From assembly GCA_002700865.1 (NCBI GenBank), contig PAFB01000114.1, forward strand, positions 1-15,014: DNA of 15,014 nucleotides, read 5' to 3'. Below are positions 7,745 to 14,970 of the stretch, one piece after another (within the stretch, counting starts at the first letter, position 1; each line of letters begins with the position of its first letter). The stretch comes from Rhodospirillaceae bacterium (GTDB lineage: Bacteria > Pseudomonadota > Alphaproteobacteria > UBA7985). Position numbers and translations under genes: made by a program. The notes beneath the pieces were generated by a model. That model was not told the DNA's origin, made no database searches, and worked only from the letters and a program-made list of their open reading frames with translations.

Positions 7745-9606
7745 TCGTCGTTACCATCTTCGGAGCCATCTTCAGCCGGTTGGCCGGGTTGTTCGGTTTT
7801 GGGCACAGCAGGCTTCGCAGCGGCGGCCCGTGCCAACGTCTCATTCTCGGCGGCTTTCTTCTGCTTGGCCTGCGAAGCCGCCGCTTCTTCCTGCTCTTTC
7901 TTTACCGCGTCCAAAACCACTGCTTTCGGCCCGACAATGGCCCGGTCGGGGCGCATGATGCAGAGCTTGTCGGCGATGCCGACCAGATTGCGGTTGTGTG
8001 TCACGGCAATAATCGCGGCATTGCGGCGCTTGAGCCCAAGAATGGCGCGGGCCAAAGCCTCTTCACCTTCCTGATCCAGGTTGGAATTGGGCTCATCGAG
8101 CACCACCAGCACAGGGTCGTTGTACATAGCGCGGGCCAGCCCCAGACGTTGACGCTGTCCCCCGGACAGCCCCGCCCCACTCTCACCCAAGGGCGTCTCG
8201 TAACCGCGGGCTAGGTTAAGGATCAGGGAGTGACAATGGGCTTGCTGGGCCGCAGAAACGACCTTCTGGCTATCAATCTCTTCAAAACGGGAAATGTTCT
8301 CTGCGACGTTGCCGTCAAACAGATCGATGGATTGCGGCAGATAACCGAGGTATTTGCCCCGATCCGCGGAGTTCCACGTGTAAACGTCGATGTTATCCAG
8401 CCGGACAGTACCGCCGCGAGCAGGCCAAACCCCGGTGATGCATTGCACCAGCGTCGATTTACCCACCCCCGAAGGGCCTAGAACGCACATGAACTCACCC
8501 GGTTGCACGTCCAGAGACAAACCGCGAATGACCGGCTTTTGCGTGCCTGGCGGTTGGGCGACAAGGTCACGGACCACCAGTGATGCCTTGGGCTGGGGCA
8601 ATTCCATCGCTTCGGCGCGCTTTGGCACGTCATCGAGCAATCCGACCAAGCGAACGTACGACTGCCGCGCCTGAATAGCACCGCGCCACGCGCCGATGGC
8701 CTGTTCCACCGGGGCAAGGCCTCGGCCCATGATGATCGAACCGGCGATCATCATGCCGGCGGTAAAGGTCGCGCCGGGCTGGATCGCCAGATAGGCACCA
8801 ATCCCCAGGACACCGATTTGCAGCCCCAGACGAATGGCCTTGGTCGTCCCCTGAATGGCACCCAGACGGCTGACCGCGCGCGAGGAATAATAGACAGACG
8901 GGTCGTGTTTGTTCATCCACCGCGTGAGCAGGCGCGTGAGCATCCCCATGGCTTCCAGCGAACCTGCGTTTTTCAGCGAGCTCTCAGAGAACGCATTGGC
9001 CTGAACGCCGAACCGCCCCGCCTCACGAAACAGTCCGCGCGTCGAAATTTCAGCAATCAACGCCAGAACGAAAATAACGATGGCCCCGATCAGGGACATC
9101 CAGAACAGCCATGGGTGCAAGAACCACAGCAAACCAATGAAAAACGGTGCAAACGGGGCGTCGAAGAAGGCCAGCACTGAGTTAGAGGACAGAAAGTTAC
9201 GCAGTTGGTCGAGGTCGCGCAGCGGCTGCGTACCTGCGTCTCCTGGTCTTGCGCCAAAAGCCGCGCGAACCCGGAACAACGAGCCAAAAACCTGACCAGA
9301 TAACTCCCGGTCAACATAGCGCCCGACGTTGGCAAGAATGCGTGCCCGCGCAGACTCCAGCAATGCCAGCAGCGCGATCAATCCAATCGCAATCCCCATC
9401 AGCGCATAGAGGGTCGGCTCAGACTGTGACGGGATCACCCGGTCATAGACCTGCAACATAAATATGGGGCTTACCAGCAGCAGCAGGTTGGTGAAGACAG
9501 ACGTGATGAGGATAGCCCAGAAACCGACTGAGGCGCTGTTCAGGGCTTTGCGCGCGGGGTTTGGTGCGCCGGCACCTCGGTTTCGTTTTTGTGCGGCTGC
9601 GGTCAT
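7741..9606 (-). CDS. Type I secretion ABC transporter, PrtD-type permease/ATPase
   Basis: This is the inner-membrane half-transporter that recognises the C-terminal signal of an unfolded substrate and drives export with ATP. It has 621 residues from the ATG at 9606. That start is preferred over an upstream in-frame ATG at 9708 because AAGGCGAG lies just before it and PrtD similarity begins soon after. The membrane domain (about 25-310) includes LLLLVSPIFMLQVYDRVIPS. There is no N-terminal peptidase C39 or C39-like domain, as in PrtD/AprD. The ATPase has Walker A GPSGVGKST (377-385, Lys383), a Q-loop YLPQSIDLFDG, signature LSGGQ (480-484), Walker B VLVVLDEP with Asp504 and Glu505, and switch His537. 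All catalytic residues are present. Unusually, about 53 residues follow the normal end of the family, first Ala/Lys/Gln/Glu-rich and then acidic (EDGSEDGNDE). No substrate gene is adjacent. Confidence 0.95.
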   Translation of the reverse strand: MTAAAQKRNRGAGAPNPARKALNSASVGFWAILITSVFTNLLLLVSPIFMLQVYDRVIPSQSEPTLYALMGIAIGLIALLALLESARARILANVGRYVDRELSGQVFGSLFRVRAAFGARPGDAGTQPLRDLDQLRNFLSSNSVLAFFDAPFAPFFIGLLWFLHPWLFWMSLIGAIVIFVLALIAEISTRGLFREAGRFGVQANAFSESSLKNAGSLEAMGMLTRLLTRWMNKHDPSVYYSSRAVSRLGAIQGTTKAIRLGLQIGVLGIGAYLAIQPGATFTAGMMIAGSIIMGRGLAPVEQAIGAWRGAIQARQSYVRLVGLLDDVPKRAEAMELPQPKASLVVRDLVAQPPGTQKPVIRGLSLDVQPGEFMCVLGPSGVGKSTLVQCITGVWPARGGTVRLDNIDVYTWNSADRGKYLGYLPQSIDLFDGNVAENISRFEEIDSQKVVSAAQQAHCHSLILNLARGYETPLGESGAGLSGGQRQRLGLARAMYNDPVLVVLDEPNSNLDQEGEEALARAILGLKRRNAAIIAVTHNRNLVGIADKLCIMRPDRAIVGPKAVVLDAVKKEQEEAAASQAKQKKAAENETLARAAAAKPAVPKTEQPGQPAEDGSEDGNDE

Positions 9607-9608
9607 GC

Positions 9609-9681
9609 AACTCGCCTTTCTATATATTGGCGACCAAATTATGCGCCCTTTTAGGCGAGTTTGGCACAGATTAAAAAGGGC
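9609..9681 (-). promoter_or_regulatory. Interlocked inverted repeats over the ABC gene ribosome-binding site
   Basis: On the minus strand two perfect inverted repeats interlock. Repeat 1 is GCCCTTTT (9681-9674) with AAAAGGGC (9652-9645). Repeat 2 is AACTCGCCT (9661-9653) with AGGCGAGTT (9617-9609). The left arm of repeat 2 lies in the loop of repeat 1 and directly abuts its right arm, while the right arm of repeat 2 contains the Shine-Dalgarno sequence of the secretion ABC gene. In RNA this would be an H-type pseudoknot, or two exclusive hairpins, that hides the ribosome-binding site. Alternatively these are DNA operator half-sites: a CATAAT element at 9643-9638 lies between the arms of repeat 2. 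The function is inference. Confidence 0.4.
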
Positions 9682-9726
9682 ATTTTCGCGACAATGCCAG
9701 AGGCTCAAGTCTTTTGGTACGGATCA

Positions 9727-9796
9727 GATCGTGAAAGCTGTCATTTGCGGCAAACCAGCCCGGCAAATGACAGCCCACGTGATAAAAAGCACGATC
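9727..9796. repeat. Nested inverted repeats upstream of the secretion operon
   Basis: GCTGTCATTTGC (9737-9748) and GCAAATGACAGC (9763-9774) form a perfect 12-bp inverted repeat around a 14-base spacer. Outside it a second pair, GATCGTG (9727-9733) and CACGATC (9790-9796), is also perfect. GATCAGAT occurs on both sides (9722-9729 and 9793-9800). The location, about 130-190 bases upstream of the ABC gene start, fits a regulator site or a leader hairpin. On the minus strand the stem is followed only by TTTC, so an intrinsic terminator is weak. I do not recognise a named family. Confidence 0.5.
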
Positions 9797-10319
9797 AGAT
9801 TTGAACGACTCTTCTCTTGCCTATTTTGAGCAATTTTATGCTCGCATTAGATGATCCCGCCAAAAACCTCGAAAAAAAGCAGTAATTAGCATCCCACCCG
9901 CTTATTTAGAGCGATATTTCGCCCATTTGGTTGGAAAGCGGCAATCAGCGATCGCCACATTCCCTTATTGAGCCTTGGGCCACACATAAGTTTCCTGCTC
10001 GCACCCCAAATTCTGCATACAGGAAGCGGTAAAGCATTGAAAAGAAACCGAAAATTAAATGCAGGTACGGTCAATATTCTCGCTGCCCCAAAGCTGCATG
10101 ACCTTGATACGCTAACAAACGACTCGGAAGCAAGAGGCATTATGCGACAAATTTGCTCCACTTGGCAGGGCTGTGACTCGGAAGACTCACATTGGAGAAC
10201 AAACGAGAACGCATGTGGCGATTTTTCTCATCCACAGCCACTTTCTACACAATGTGACGCCACAGGTGCCCTCGTGGTATCACCGCTGAAACATCGGGGC
10301 CGTCTGGGAAATTGGAACC

Positions 10320-11051
10320 ATGGTTGAATGGCGTATGCCGGGGATTGTCTTATCCGCTCGCCGCTATGGCGAGGGCGATCTGGTGGTCAATGTTCTGACT
10401 GAAGAAATGGGTCGCCACGCTGGATTGGTGCATGGTGGCGGTGCCAAAAGGAACCGAGCCAGTTTCGAAGTCGGCAATCGCCTCGATTGCTCGTGGGCGG
10501 CACGCTTGAACGAGCATCTGGGCACTTACCGGGCGGAAATGATCGACAGCGCCGCAGCGGGGATCATGCACGACCCCGATCGTCTCGCCGCGCTGGCAAG
10601 CTTGTGCGCGCTCATCGATACGGCTCTGCCGGAGCGCGAACCGGCGCCGGGGCTCTACGCCGCTATGAATGTCTGGCTCGATCAGCTGCAATCGGAGCAC
10701 TGGGCGGCTTTGTTGGTTCGGATTGAGCTTGGGTTGCTGGAAATCCTCGGCTTTGGGCTGGATTTGTCATCCTGTGCGGTCACCGGTGAAACGGATGCGC
10801 TCACTCACGTATCGCCAAAGTCTGGCCGGGCTGTGTCGGCGACGGCCGCTGAGCCTTACCTTGAGCGCCTGTTACCTCTGCCGGGATTTCTGATTGGAAG
10901 CGGGGCGGCGGACGAAGCGGCGATTGTGGCGGGTTTGCAGTTGTCCGGTCATTTTCTGGAACGCCGGGTTTTTAACGTGCACAACTGGACCCTGCCGCCT
11001 CAGCGCGCCCTGCTGGTCCAGCGCATGCAGCGCCGAATGCGGGAAGGTTAG
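10320..11051 (+). CDS. recO: DNA repair protein RecO
   Basis: RecO works with RecF and RecR to load RecA onto SSB-coated single-stranded DNA and anneals complementary strands. The 243-residue length is typical of alphaproteobacterial RecO. The N-terminal OB-fold starts with VEWRMPGIVLSARRYGEGD and continues to about residue 75 (GRHAGLVHGG, then the LDCSWAARLNEHLGTY strand). The rest is the helical domain, which contains the alphaproteobacterial signature LDLSSCAVTGETDALTHVSP followed by KSGRAVSA and LLPLPGFL. The four-cysteine zinc site of some RecO proteins is absent; only one Cys is present in that loop, as is usual in this group. The ATG at 10320 has only a weak ribosome-binding site (GGAA), but the N-terminus aligns well with the family. 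The stop overlaps the next gene by one base. Confidence 0.93.
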   Translation: MVEWRMPGIVLSARRYGEGDLVVNVLTEEMGRHAGLVHGGGAKRNRASFEVGNRLDCSWAARLNEHLGTYRAEMIDSAAAGIMHDPDRLAALASLCALIDTALPEREPAPGLYAAMNVWLDQLQSEHWAALLVRIELGLLEILGFGLDLSSCAVTGETDALTHVSPKSGRAVSATAAEPYLERLLPLPGFLIGSGAADEAAIVAGLQLSGHFLERRVFNVHNWTLPPQRALLVQRMQRRMREG

Positions 11052-12700
11052 TGGTGCCCGCAATGCCCTTCGACCGCTCTCTGCTGGGACTTTCCTACCG
11101 TTTATGGTTTGCCCTGCTGCTCATGCTGCTGGTTCGCTTCGCGCTGATGTTCGGCACGGGTCCGATCCATGACGAGGCCTATTACTGGTCCTGGAGCCAA
11201 CGCCTGGATTTCGCCTATTATGATCAGCCGTTTTTGACCGGGTGGCTACTTGCGCCCTTTGTCACCGTGCTTGGTGATCATGCATGGGTTTTGCGCGCAG
11301 TGGCGACCACGCTGACCTTTGCAACCACCCTGTTTCTGGCGCTGGCAGCGCGCGGGCTGGTGCTGCACCGGCGGGTGGCGGGCGCTGGTGGTTCCTGGCG
11401 GCGGGCAGAATGGGGCTTTCTCTGCCTGACGCTGACCAGCCCGGTTTTGTGGAGCCTTGGCCTGTTCTACACGCACGATACCGCGATGCTGTGCTTTTTG
11501 AGCCTTGGGCTTTGGCTCGGGATTGAAGCGCTGCAGCGCCAGCCGGATGGCTCATCGGCGAGCCGTTGGTTCTGGATAGGTGCGGGATTGGCGCTGGGAC
11601 TGGCCTTTTCGGCCAAGGTTTCGGCGAGCCTGTGGATTGCTGCGCTAGGGATGGGCGTGCTGGTCCATCCCAAGGGAAGGCGCCATTTGCGCCACGAGGG
11701 GCCTTGGATCGCTGTTGCACTGATCACGGCATTGATGGCCGTTTTTGTCCTGTGGAACGCTTTCAATGATTGGGTAACCTTCAAGCACGTTGGCGGCGAG
11801 CACTTGCTTGTCACGCCAACAGATAATCCGCTTGCCGCCCCTGACACTCTTGCCCAAAGGGCGCAGCGTCTGGCTCTGTGCGCACTGGCGCTGGTGTTGT
11901 TTGCGGGCCTTTCTCCGGTGGTGTTAGGGCTGCGCCGGATCAGAGGGGTGTCGGGGTCTGCTGCGATTGTTGCGCTGGCGCTGTTTGCTGTCCTGCCTTC
12001 GCTATTTTTTCTGGGGCTGAGCTGGTTTCGGGAAATCTACCTCAATTGGCTGATCCCGAGCGCACTGGGGCTGATGTTTCTGGGCAGCTTATACTGGCCG
12101 GGTACGAGGACGAGGACGAGGACGAGGACGGGGACGGGGAGCGCCACCCAAAGGCAGGGTGTTTCAACCCAGCGCTGGGCCTTGCTTGGCACCCTGCCCT
12201 CGCTCGCTCTCGTGCTTCTGGTGCTTGTGCCGATTGGTATGCGGGAGCCGCGCTTTATGCTGGCCAATGCGCGGGACATGCTGGGGTGGAAAGGGTCGCT
12301 AGACAAGCTGCAGGAATACCGGGATCAGGCCTATCCGGGGCACGTGATTGTCGGAAATTACTACCATTTGGCCGCACAGACAGCCTTTCACCAAAAGCGT
12401 GTTTTGCCATCGGTCGGTCTGGACTTAAGGCCCCACCAATTCAGCCGCTATTCCTGGCCTGAACTGATGGTCAGTGGCAGCGCAGATAGCGACATGAAAA
12501 GCGATAGTGAAAGCCCGAACGAGACGGAGGGGCCAATGCTGGTCCTTACCCCTTCCGCAGCGGAGGGAAGGGCGAGGTTGGCGCCGGTCTTTTGCGAAAT
12601 CATCCCGATCTCGCCCTGGCCGGTGAACCATCGCGGAGAGCGGATTGCAGAGCCTTATCTCTACGCGATCAGCGATCCCCGAAAGCGTCCGGATTGCTAA
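11051..12700 (+). CDS. Glycosyltransferase family 39 membrane protein (ArnT/PMT-like)
   Basis: This 549-residue multi-span inner-membrane protein probably transfers a sugar from a polyprenyl-phosphate donor to lipid A, protein or another envelope acceptor. The family mark is HDEAYYWSW at 40-48, whose Asp41-Glu42 is the conserved acidic pair on the first periplasmic loop, followed by YYDQPFLTGWLLAPF. About ten or more hydrophobic segments follow up to about residue 400. The soluble C-terminal part (about 405-549) includes GHVIVGNYYHLAAQTAFHQK. The start could be GTG at 11051, GTG at 11054 or ATG at 11063. GGGAAGG at 11041-11047 favours one of the GTG codons. The gene overlaps recO by one base (TAGTG), suggesting coupled translation. 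A hexamer repeat encodes TRTRTRTRTGTG at residues 352-363. The acceptor cannot be read from the sequence. Confidence 0.85.
   Translation: MVPAMPFDRSLLGLSYRLWFALLLMLLVRFALMFGTGPIHDEAYYWSWSQRLDFAYYDQPFLTGWLLAPFVTVLGDHAWVLRAVATTLTFATTLFLALAARGLVLHRRVAGAGGSWRRAEWGFLCLTLTSPVLWSLGLFYTHDTAMLCFLSLGLWLGIEALQRQPDGSSASRWFWIGAGLALGLAFSAKVSASLWIAALGMGVLVHPKGRRHLRHEGPWIAVALITALMAVFVLWNAFNDWVTFKHVGGEHLLVTPTDNPLAAPDTLAQRAQRLALCALALVLFAGLSPVVLGLRRIRGVSGSAAIVALALFAVLPSLFFLGLSWFREIYLNWLIPSALGLMFLGSLYWPGTRTRTRTRTGTGSATQRQGVSTQRWALLGTLPSLALVLLVLVPIGMREPRFMLANARDMLGWKGSLDKLQEYRDQAYPGHVIVGNYYHLAAQTAFHQKRVLPSVGLDLRPHQFSRYSWPELMVSGSADSDMKSDSESPNETEGPMLVLTPSAAEGRARLAPVFCEIIPISPWPVNHRGERIAEPYLYAISDPRKRPDC
12104..12139 (+). 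repeat. Hexanucleotide tandem repeat inside the glycosyltransferase gene
   Basis: Four copies of ACGAGG are followed by two copies of ACGGGG with no interruption. Because the unit is six bases long and the repeat is in frame, it encodes alternating Thr-Arg then Thr-Gly dipeptides, and a gain or loss of copies would not shift the reading frame. It lies in a hydrophilic loop just after the membrane segment ending LMFLGSLYW. Confidence 0.95.
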
Positions 12701-12748
12701 CCACTTTGGGCCCCTGCGCGCTGTGAGGTAAGCTGCTGCGCCGTGCCT

Positions 12749-13408
12749 TTAGTGATGCGCGGCGGCGCTGGGGAACATGTGGCGGTAATCGGTGGCAACG
12801 ACCTGCTGATAAGCGGGGCGCTCAGTCAGGCGAGCGGTCCAACTTTCGACCCGGCCCTGTCGCTGACGGGTAATCACCGGGAGCGACCAGAAGCGATACA
12901 TGTAAACGCCCGTCGCGATGTCCGCCAACGTGATGCTCTCCCCCATGATCCAAGGTTTATCGCCAAGCGCCTGACCAATCTTGAGGCACTCCATCTGAAC
13001 CCGGCGCGTCGACATGGCGAGGACGTTCATCTTGCGCTCTTTGGGCGGCGTCCGAACGACCATGGAGAAGGTCTTCATAAAGTCGGGGTAGAGCGACATG
13101 CTGCCAAAGTCCATCCAACTGTCGATTTTGGCGCGGGTCTGAGGGTCGTTGGGGTAGAAGGCGTCGCCACCGGGCTGGGTTTGGGCCAGATAGCGGAGAA
13201 TGGCGTTTGATTCGGGGAGGGTAAAATCCCCATCTCGGAGCACCGGCACTCGACCGAAGGGGCTCATGGCTTTGAAATCTTCGTCCTCAAGCCCCCCAAA
13301 TGCGCCGCCCTTCTCAATGACGTCAAACTCGGTACCCAGTTCAGTCAGGAGCCAGAGCACTTTTTGGACATTGATTGAGTCCTTACGACCGTAGAGAACC
13401 AAAGCCAT
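12749..13408 (-). CDS. Glutathione S-transferase family protein
   Basis: This is a cytoplasmic enzyme predicted to conjugate or transfer glutathione to electrophiles; the substrate is unknown. It is 219 residues long from the ATG at 13408. I chose that codon because AAAGGGA lies 7 bases upstream and the thioredoxin-fold strand ALVLYG starts at once. In-frame ATGs at 13429 and 13456 lack a ribosome-binding site. The N-terminal domain shows YGRKDSINVQKV, with Ser11 in the position of the catalytic residue of theta-like enzymes. GRVPVL carries the cis-proline that contacts glutathione, and LPESNAILRYL carries the Glu-Ser pair that binds its gamma-glutamyl group. The helical C-terminal domain includes the N-capping segment ITLADIATGVYMYRFW and ends RHMFPSAAAHH. 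It is convergent with the glycosyltransferase (48-base gap) and divergent from ahcY. Confidence 0.92.
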   Translation of the reverse strand: MALVLYGRKDSINVQKVLWLLTELGTEFDVIEKGGAFGGLEDEDFKAMSPFGRVPVLRDGDFTLPESNAILRYLAQTQPGGDAFYPNDPQTRAKIDSWMDFGSMSLYPDFMKTFSMVVRTPPKERKMNVLAMSTRRVQMECLKIGQALGDKPWIMGESITLADIATGVYMYRFWSLPVITRQRQGRVESWTARLTERPAYQQVVATDYRHMFPSAAAHH

Positions 13409-13600
13409 GGGCTTTTCCCTTTCTGCCATTTTGCGCGTTTTATCGCTGTGGCACACGGTATCCGCGTGCTTTTCAAAAGCCTTACCCGAATGCCGATTTT
13501 CTTCAAGCTCGGGTCTGGTATCGCAAAGCTGCGACGTTGTTTAACTGTTGCTGCGGATCCATTTTGGTTATGTAAACCACCTAAAGCAGGCACTTTGCCC

Positions 13601-13606
13601 AAGGAG
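13601..13606 (+). promoter_or_regulatory. Ribosome-binding site that decides the ahcY start
   Basis: AAGGAG lies 7 bases before the ATG at 13614 but only one base before the in-frame ATG at 13608, and far from the upstream ATG at 13548. It therefore selects the ATG at 13614. I looked in the 200 bases upstream for the conserved core of the SAH riboswitch and did not see it. Confidence 0.8.
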
Positions 13607-13613
13607 AATGGAA

Positions 13614-14906
13614 ATGAGCGCAGCGGACTACAAAGTGGCGGATATCGGTCTCGCCGACTGGGGCCTCAAAGAAATCGCGATTGCCGAGACGGAAATGCCA
13701 GGCCTGATGGCGCTGCGCGAGGAGTACGGTGACAGCAAGCCCTTGGCGGGGGCCCGCATCGCTGGTTGCTTGCACATGACCATCCAGACCGCCGTGCTGA
13801 TCCAGACGCTGGAAGCGCTTGGGGCAACGGTGCGCTGGTCATCGTGCAACATTTACTCGACACAGGATCAGGCCGCCGCGGCGGTCGCATCCTGCGGCAC
13901 GCCGGTGTTTGCCTGGAAGGGCGAAACCGAGGAAGAATTCTGGTGGTGCATCGAACAAACCCTCACCGGCCCGGACGGCTGGACGCCGAATATGATTCTC
14001 GACGATGGCGGCGACCTGACCCAGATCATGCACGATAACTACCCGGAAATGCTCGACGACGTGCGGGGCCTGTCAGAGGAAACCACGACCGGCGTGCACC
14101 GCCTGTATGAAATGGCGCGGGATGGCAAGCTCAAGGTGCCAGCGATCAACGTTAACGACAGCGTGACCAAGTCCAAGTTCGATAACCTCTATGGTTGTCG
14201 TGAATCGCTGGTGGACGCCATTCGTCGCGGCACCGATGTGATGATGGCAGGCAAGGTTGCCTGTGTCGCCGGGTTTGGTGATGTCGGCAAGGGCTCAGCG
14301 GCATCGCTGCGCAACGCAGGCTGTCGGGTGATGGTTACCGAAGCGGACCCTATCTGCGCGCTGCAGGCAGCCATGGAAGGCTATGAGGTCGTTACCATGG
14401 AAGATGCTGCACCGCAGTGCGATATCTTCATCACGGCCACGGGCAATATCGACATCATCACCGTTGACCACATGCGCGACATGCACGACCGCGCCATCGT
14501 CGCCAACATCGGCCACTTTGATAACGAGATCCAGGTGGCGCAGTTGCGGAATTTCAAGTGGCACAATGTCAAGCCACAGGTCGACGAGGTTGAGTTCCCG
14601 GACGGCAAGCGGATTATCCTGCTCTCCGAAGGGCGCTTGGTGAACCTCGGCAACGCCACCGGCCACCCGTCCTTTGTGATGTCGGCTTCGTTCACAAACC
14701 AGACGCTGGCGCAAATTGAGCTGTGGCAAAACGCGGAAAACTACGAGAACAAGGTTTACGTTCTACCCAAGCATCTGGATGAAAAGGTCGCCAAGCTGCA
14801 TCTGGAAAAGGTCGGCGCGCAACTGACCAAGCTGAGTCAGGAGCAGGCAGCCTATATTGGTGTGACTCAGGACGGTCCGTTTAAGCCCGAGCCTTACCGC
14901 TACTAA
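13614..14906 (+). CDS. ahcY: S-adenosylhomocysteinase (adenosylhomocysteinase)
   Basis: This NAD-dependent cytoplasmic enzyme splits S-adenosylhomocysteine into homocysteine and adenosine, which relieves product inhibition of methyltransferases and feeds the methionine cycle. It is 430 residues long from the ATG at 13614. The N-terminus reads ADIGLADWGLKEIAIAETEM. The substrate domain has GCLHMTIQTAVLIQTLEALG with the catalytic His, WSSCNIYSTQDQAAAA, DDGGDLT, EETTTGVHRLYEM and NVNDSVTKSKFDNLYGC. The last carries the Lys and Asp that bind the ribose. The Rossmann domain has GFGDVGKG for NAD and ATGNIDII, followed by VANIGHFDNEI and LVNLGNATGHPSFVMS. The C-terminus KPEPYRY gives the Lys and Tyr that reach the NAD of the neighbouring subunit. 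All expected motifs are intact. It is divergent from the glutathione S-transferase gene. Confidence 0.98.
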   Translation: MSAADYKVADIGLADWGLKEIAIAETEMPGLMALREEYGDSKPLAGARIAGCLHMTIQTAVLIQTLEALGATVRWSSCNIYSTQDQAAAAVASCGTPVFAWKGETEEEFWWCIEQTLTGPDGWTPNMILDDGGDLTQIMHDNYPEMLDDVRGLSEETTTGVHRLYEMARDGKLKVPAINVNDSVTKSKFDNLYGCRESLVDAIRRGTDVMMAGKVACVAGFGDVGKGSAASLRNAGCRVMVTEADPICALQAAMEGYEVVTMEDAAPQCDIFITATGNIDIITVDHMRDMHDRAIVANIGHFDNEIQVAQLRNFKWHNVKPQVDEVEFPDGKRIILLSEGRLVNLGNATGHPSFVMSASFTNQTLAQIELWQNAENYENKVYVLPKHLDEKVAKLHLEKVGAQLTKLSQEQAAYIGVTQDGPFKPEPYRY

Positions 14907-14908
14907 CC

Positions 14909-14957
14909 AGCCCGGAACTGGACAGCCAACAGACGTGCGGGCTGCCCACGTTCAGGG
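14909..14957 (+). other. GC-rich inverted repeats after ahcY
   Basis: Two overlapping stems can be drawn after the ahcY stop: AGCCCG (14909-14914) with CGGGCT (14938-14943), and CGT-GGG with CCC-ACG around 14934-14950. No T-run follows either of them, so this is not a clear intrinsic terminator. ahcY may be read through into the next gene. Confidence 0.25.
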
Positions 14958-14970
14958 AGTCTTGACCAAA

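Larger units (their letters stand above)
9607..10319. other. Divergent intergenic region between the secretion operon and recO
   Basis: These 713 bases separate two divergent transcription units. Possible frames on both strands (9886-10161 minus, 9968-10327 plus) show no domain, poor starts and no coding-like bias, so I regard the region as non-coding. It is richer in A and T than the genes. It must hold promoters for both operons. It contains the interlocked repeats at 9609-9681, the 12-bp inverted repeat at 9737-9774, a GAGCA/TGCTC hairpin near 9828-9843, and a direct repeat of GACTCGGAAG at 10121-10130 and 10175-10184. A 10-bp inverted repeat ATCGCCACAT/ATGTGGCGAT (9951-9960 and 10213-10222) is also present, at a length close to chance expectation. 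Confidence 0.6.

Noticed and set aside
7624..8214. Plus-strand frame of 196 residues
   Set aside because: It is antisense to the ABC and adaptor genes and shows no recognisable motif. The opposite frame has intact Walker B and signature motifs.
9607..9708. The 34-residue N-terminal extension of the secretion ABC protein from an ATG at 9708
   Set aside because: No good ribosome-binding site lies before 9708, the extra residues do not resemble PrtD, and a strong site precedes the ATG at 9606.
9886..10161. Minus-strand frame of 91 residues in the intergenic region
   Set aside because: There is no clear ribosome-binding site or domain, and the composition does not suggest a membrane or secreted protein.
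10228..10236. TCATCCACA, one base away from a DnaA box
   Set aside because: A single near-match without further boxes, an AT-rich unwinding element or dnaA/dnaN context does not support an origin.
9968..10327. Plus-strand frame of 119 residues ending inside recO
   Set aside because: There is no domain, the composition looks random, and it overlaps the recO start in another frame.
11878..12462. Plus-strand frame of 194 residues containing an Asp-Glu repeat
   Set aside because: It is an alternative frame of the hexamer repeat inside the glycosyltransferase gene. The in-frame protein has the family motif and membrane helices.
13409..13613. Possible SAH or SAM riboswitch ahead of ahcY
   Set aside because: I did not see the conserved core sequences of these riboswitches in the 205-base gap.
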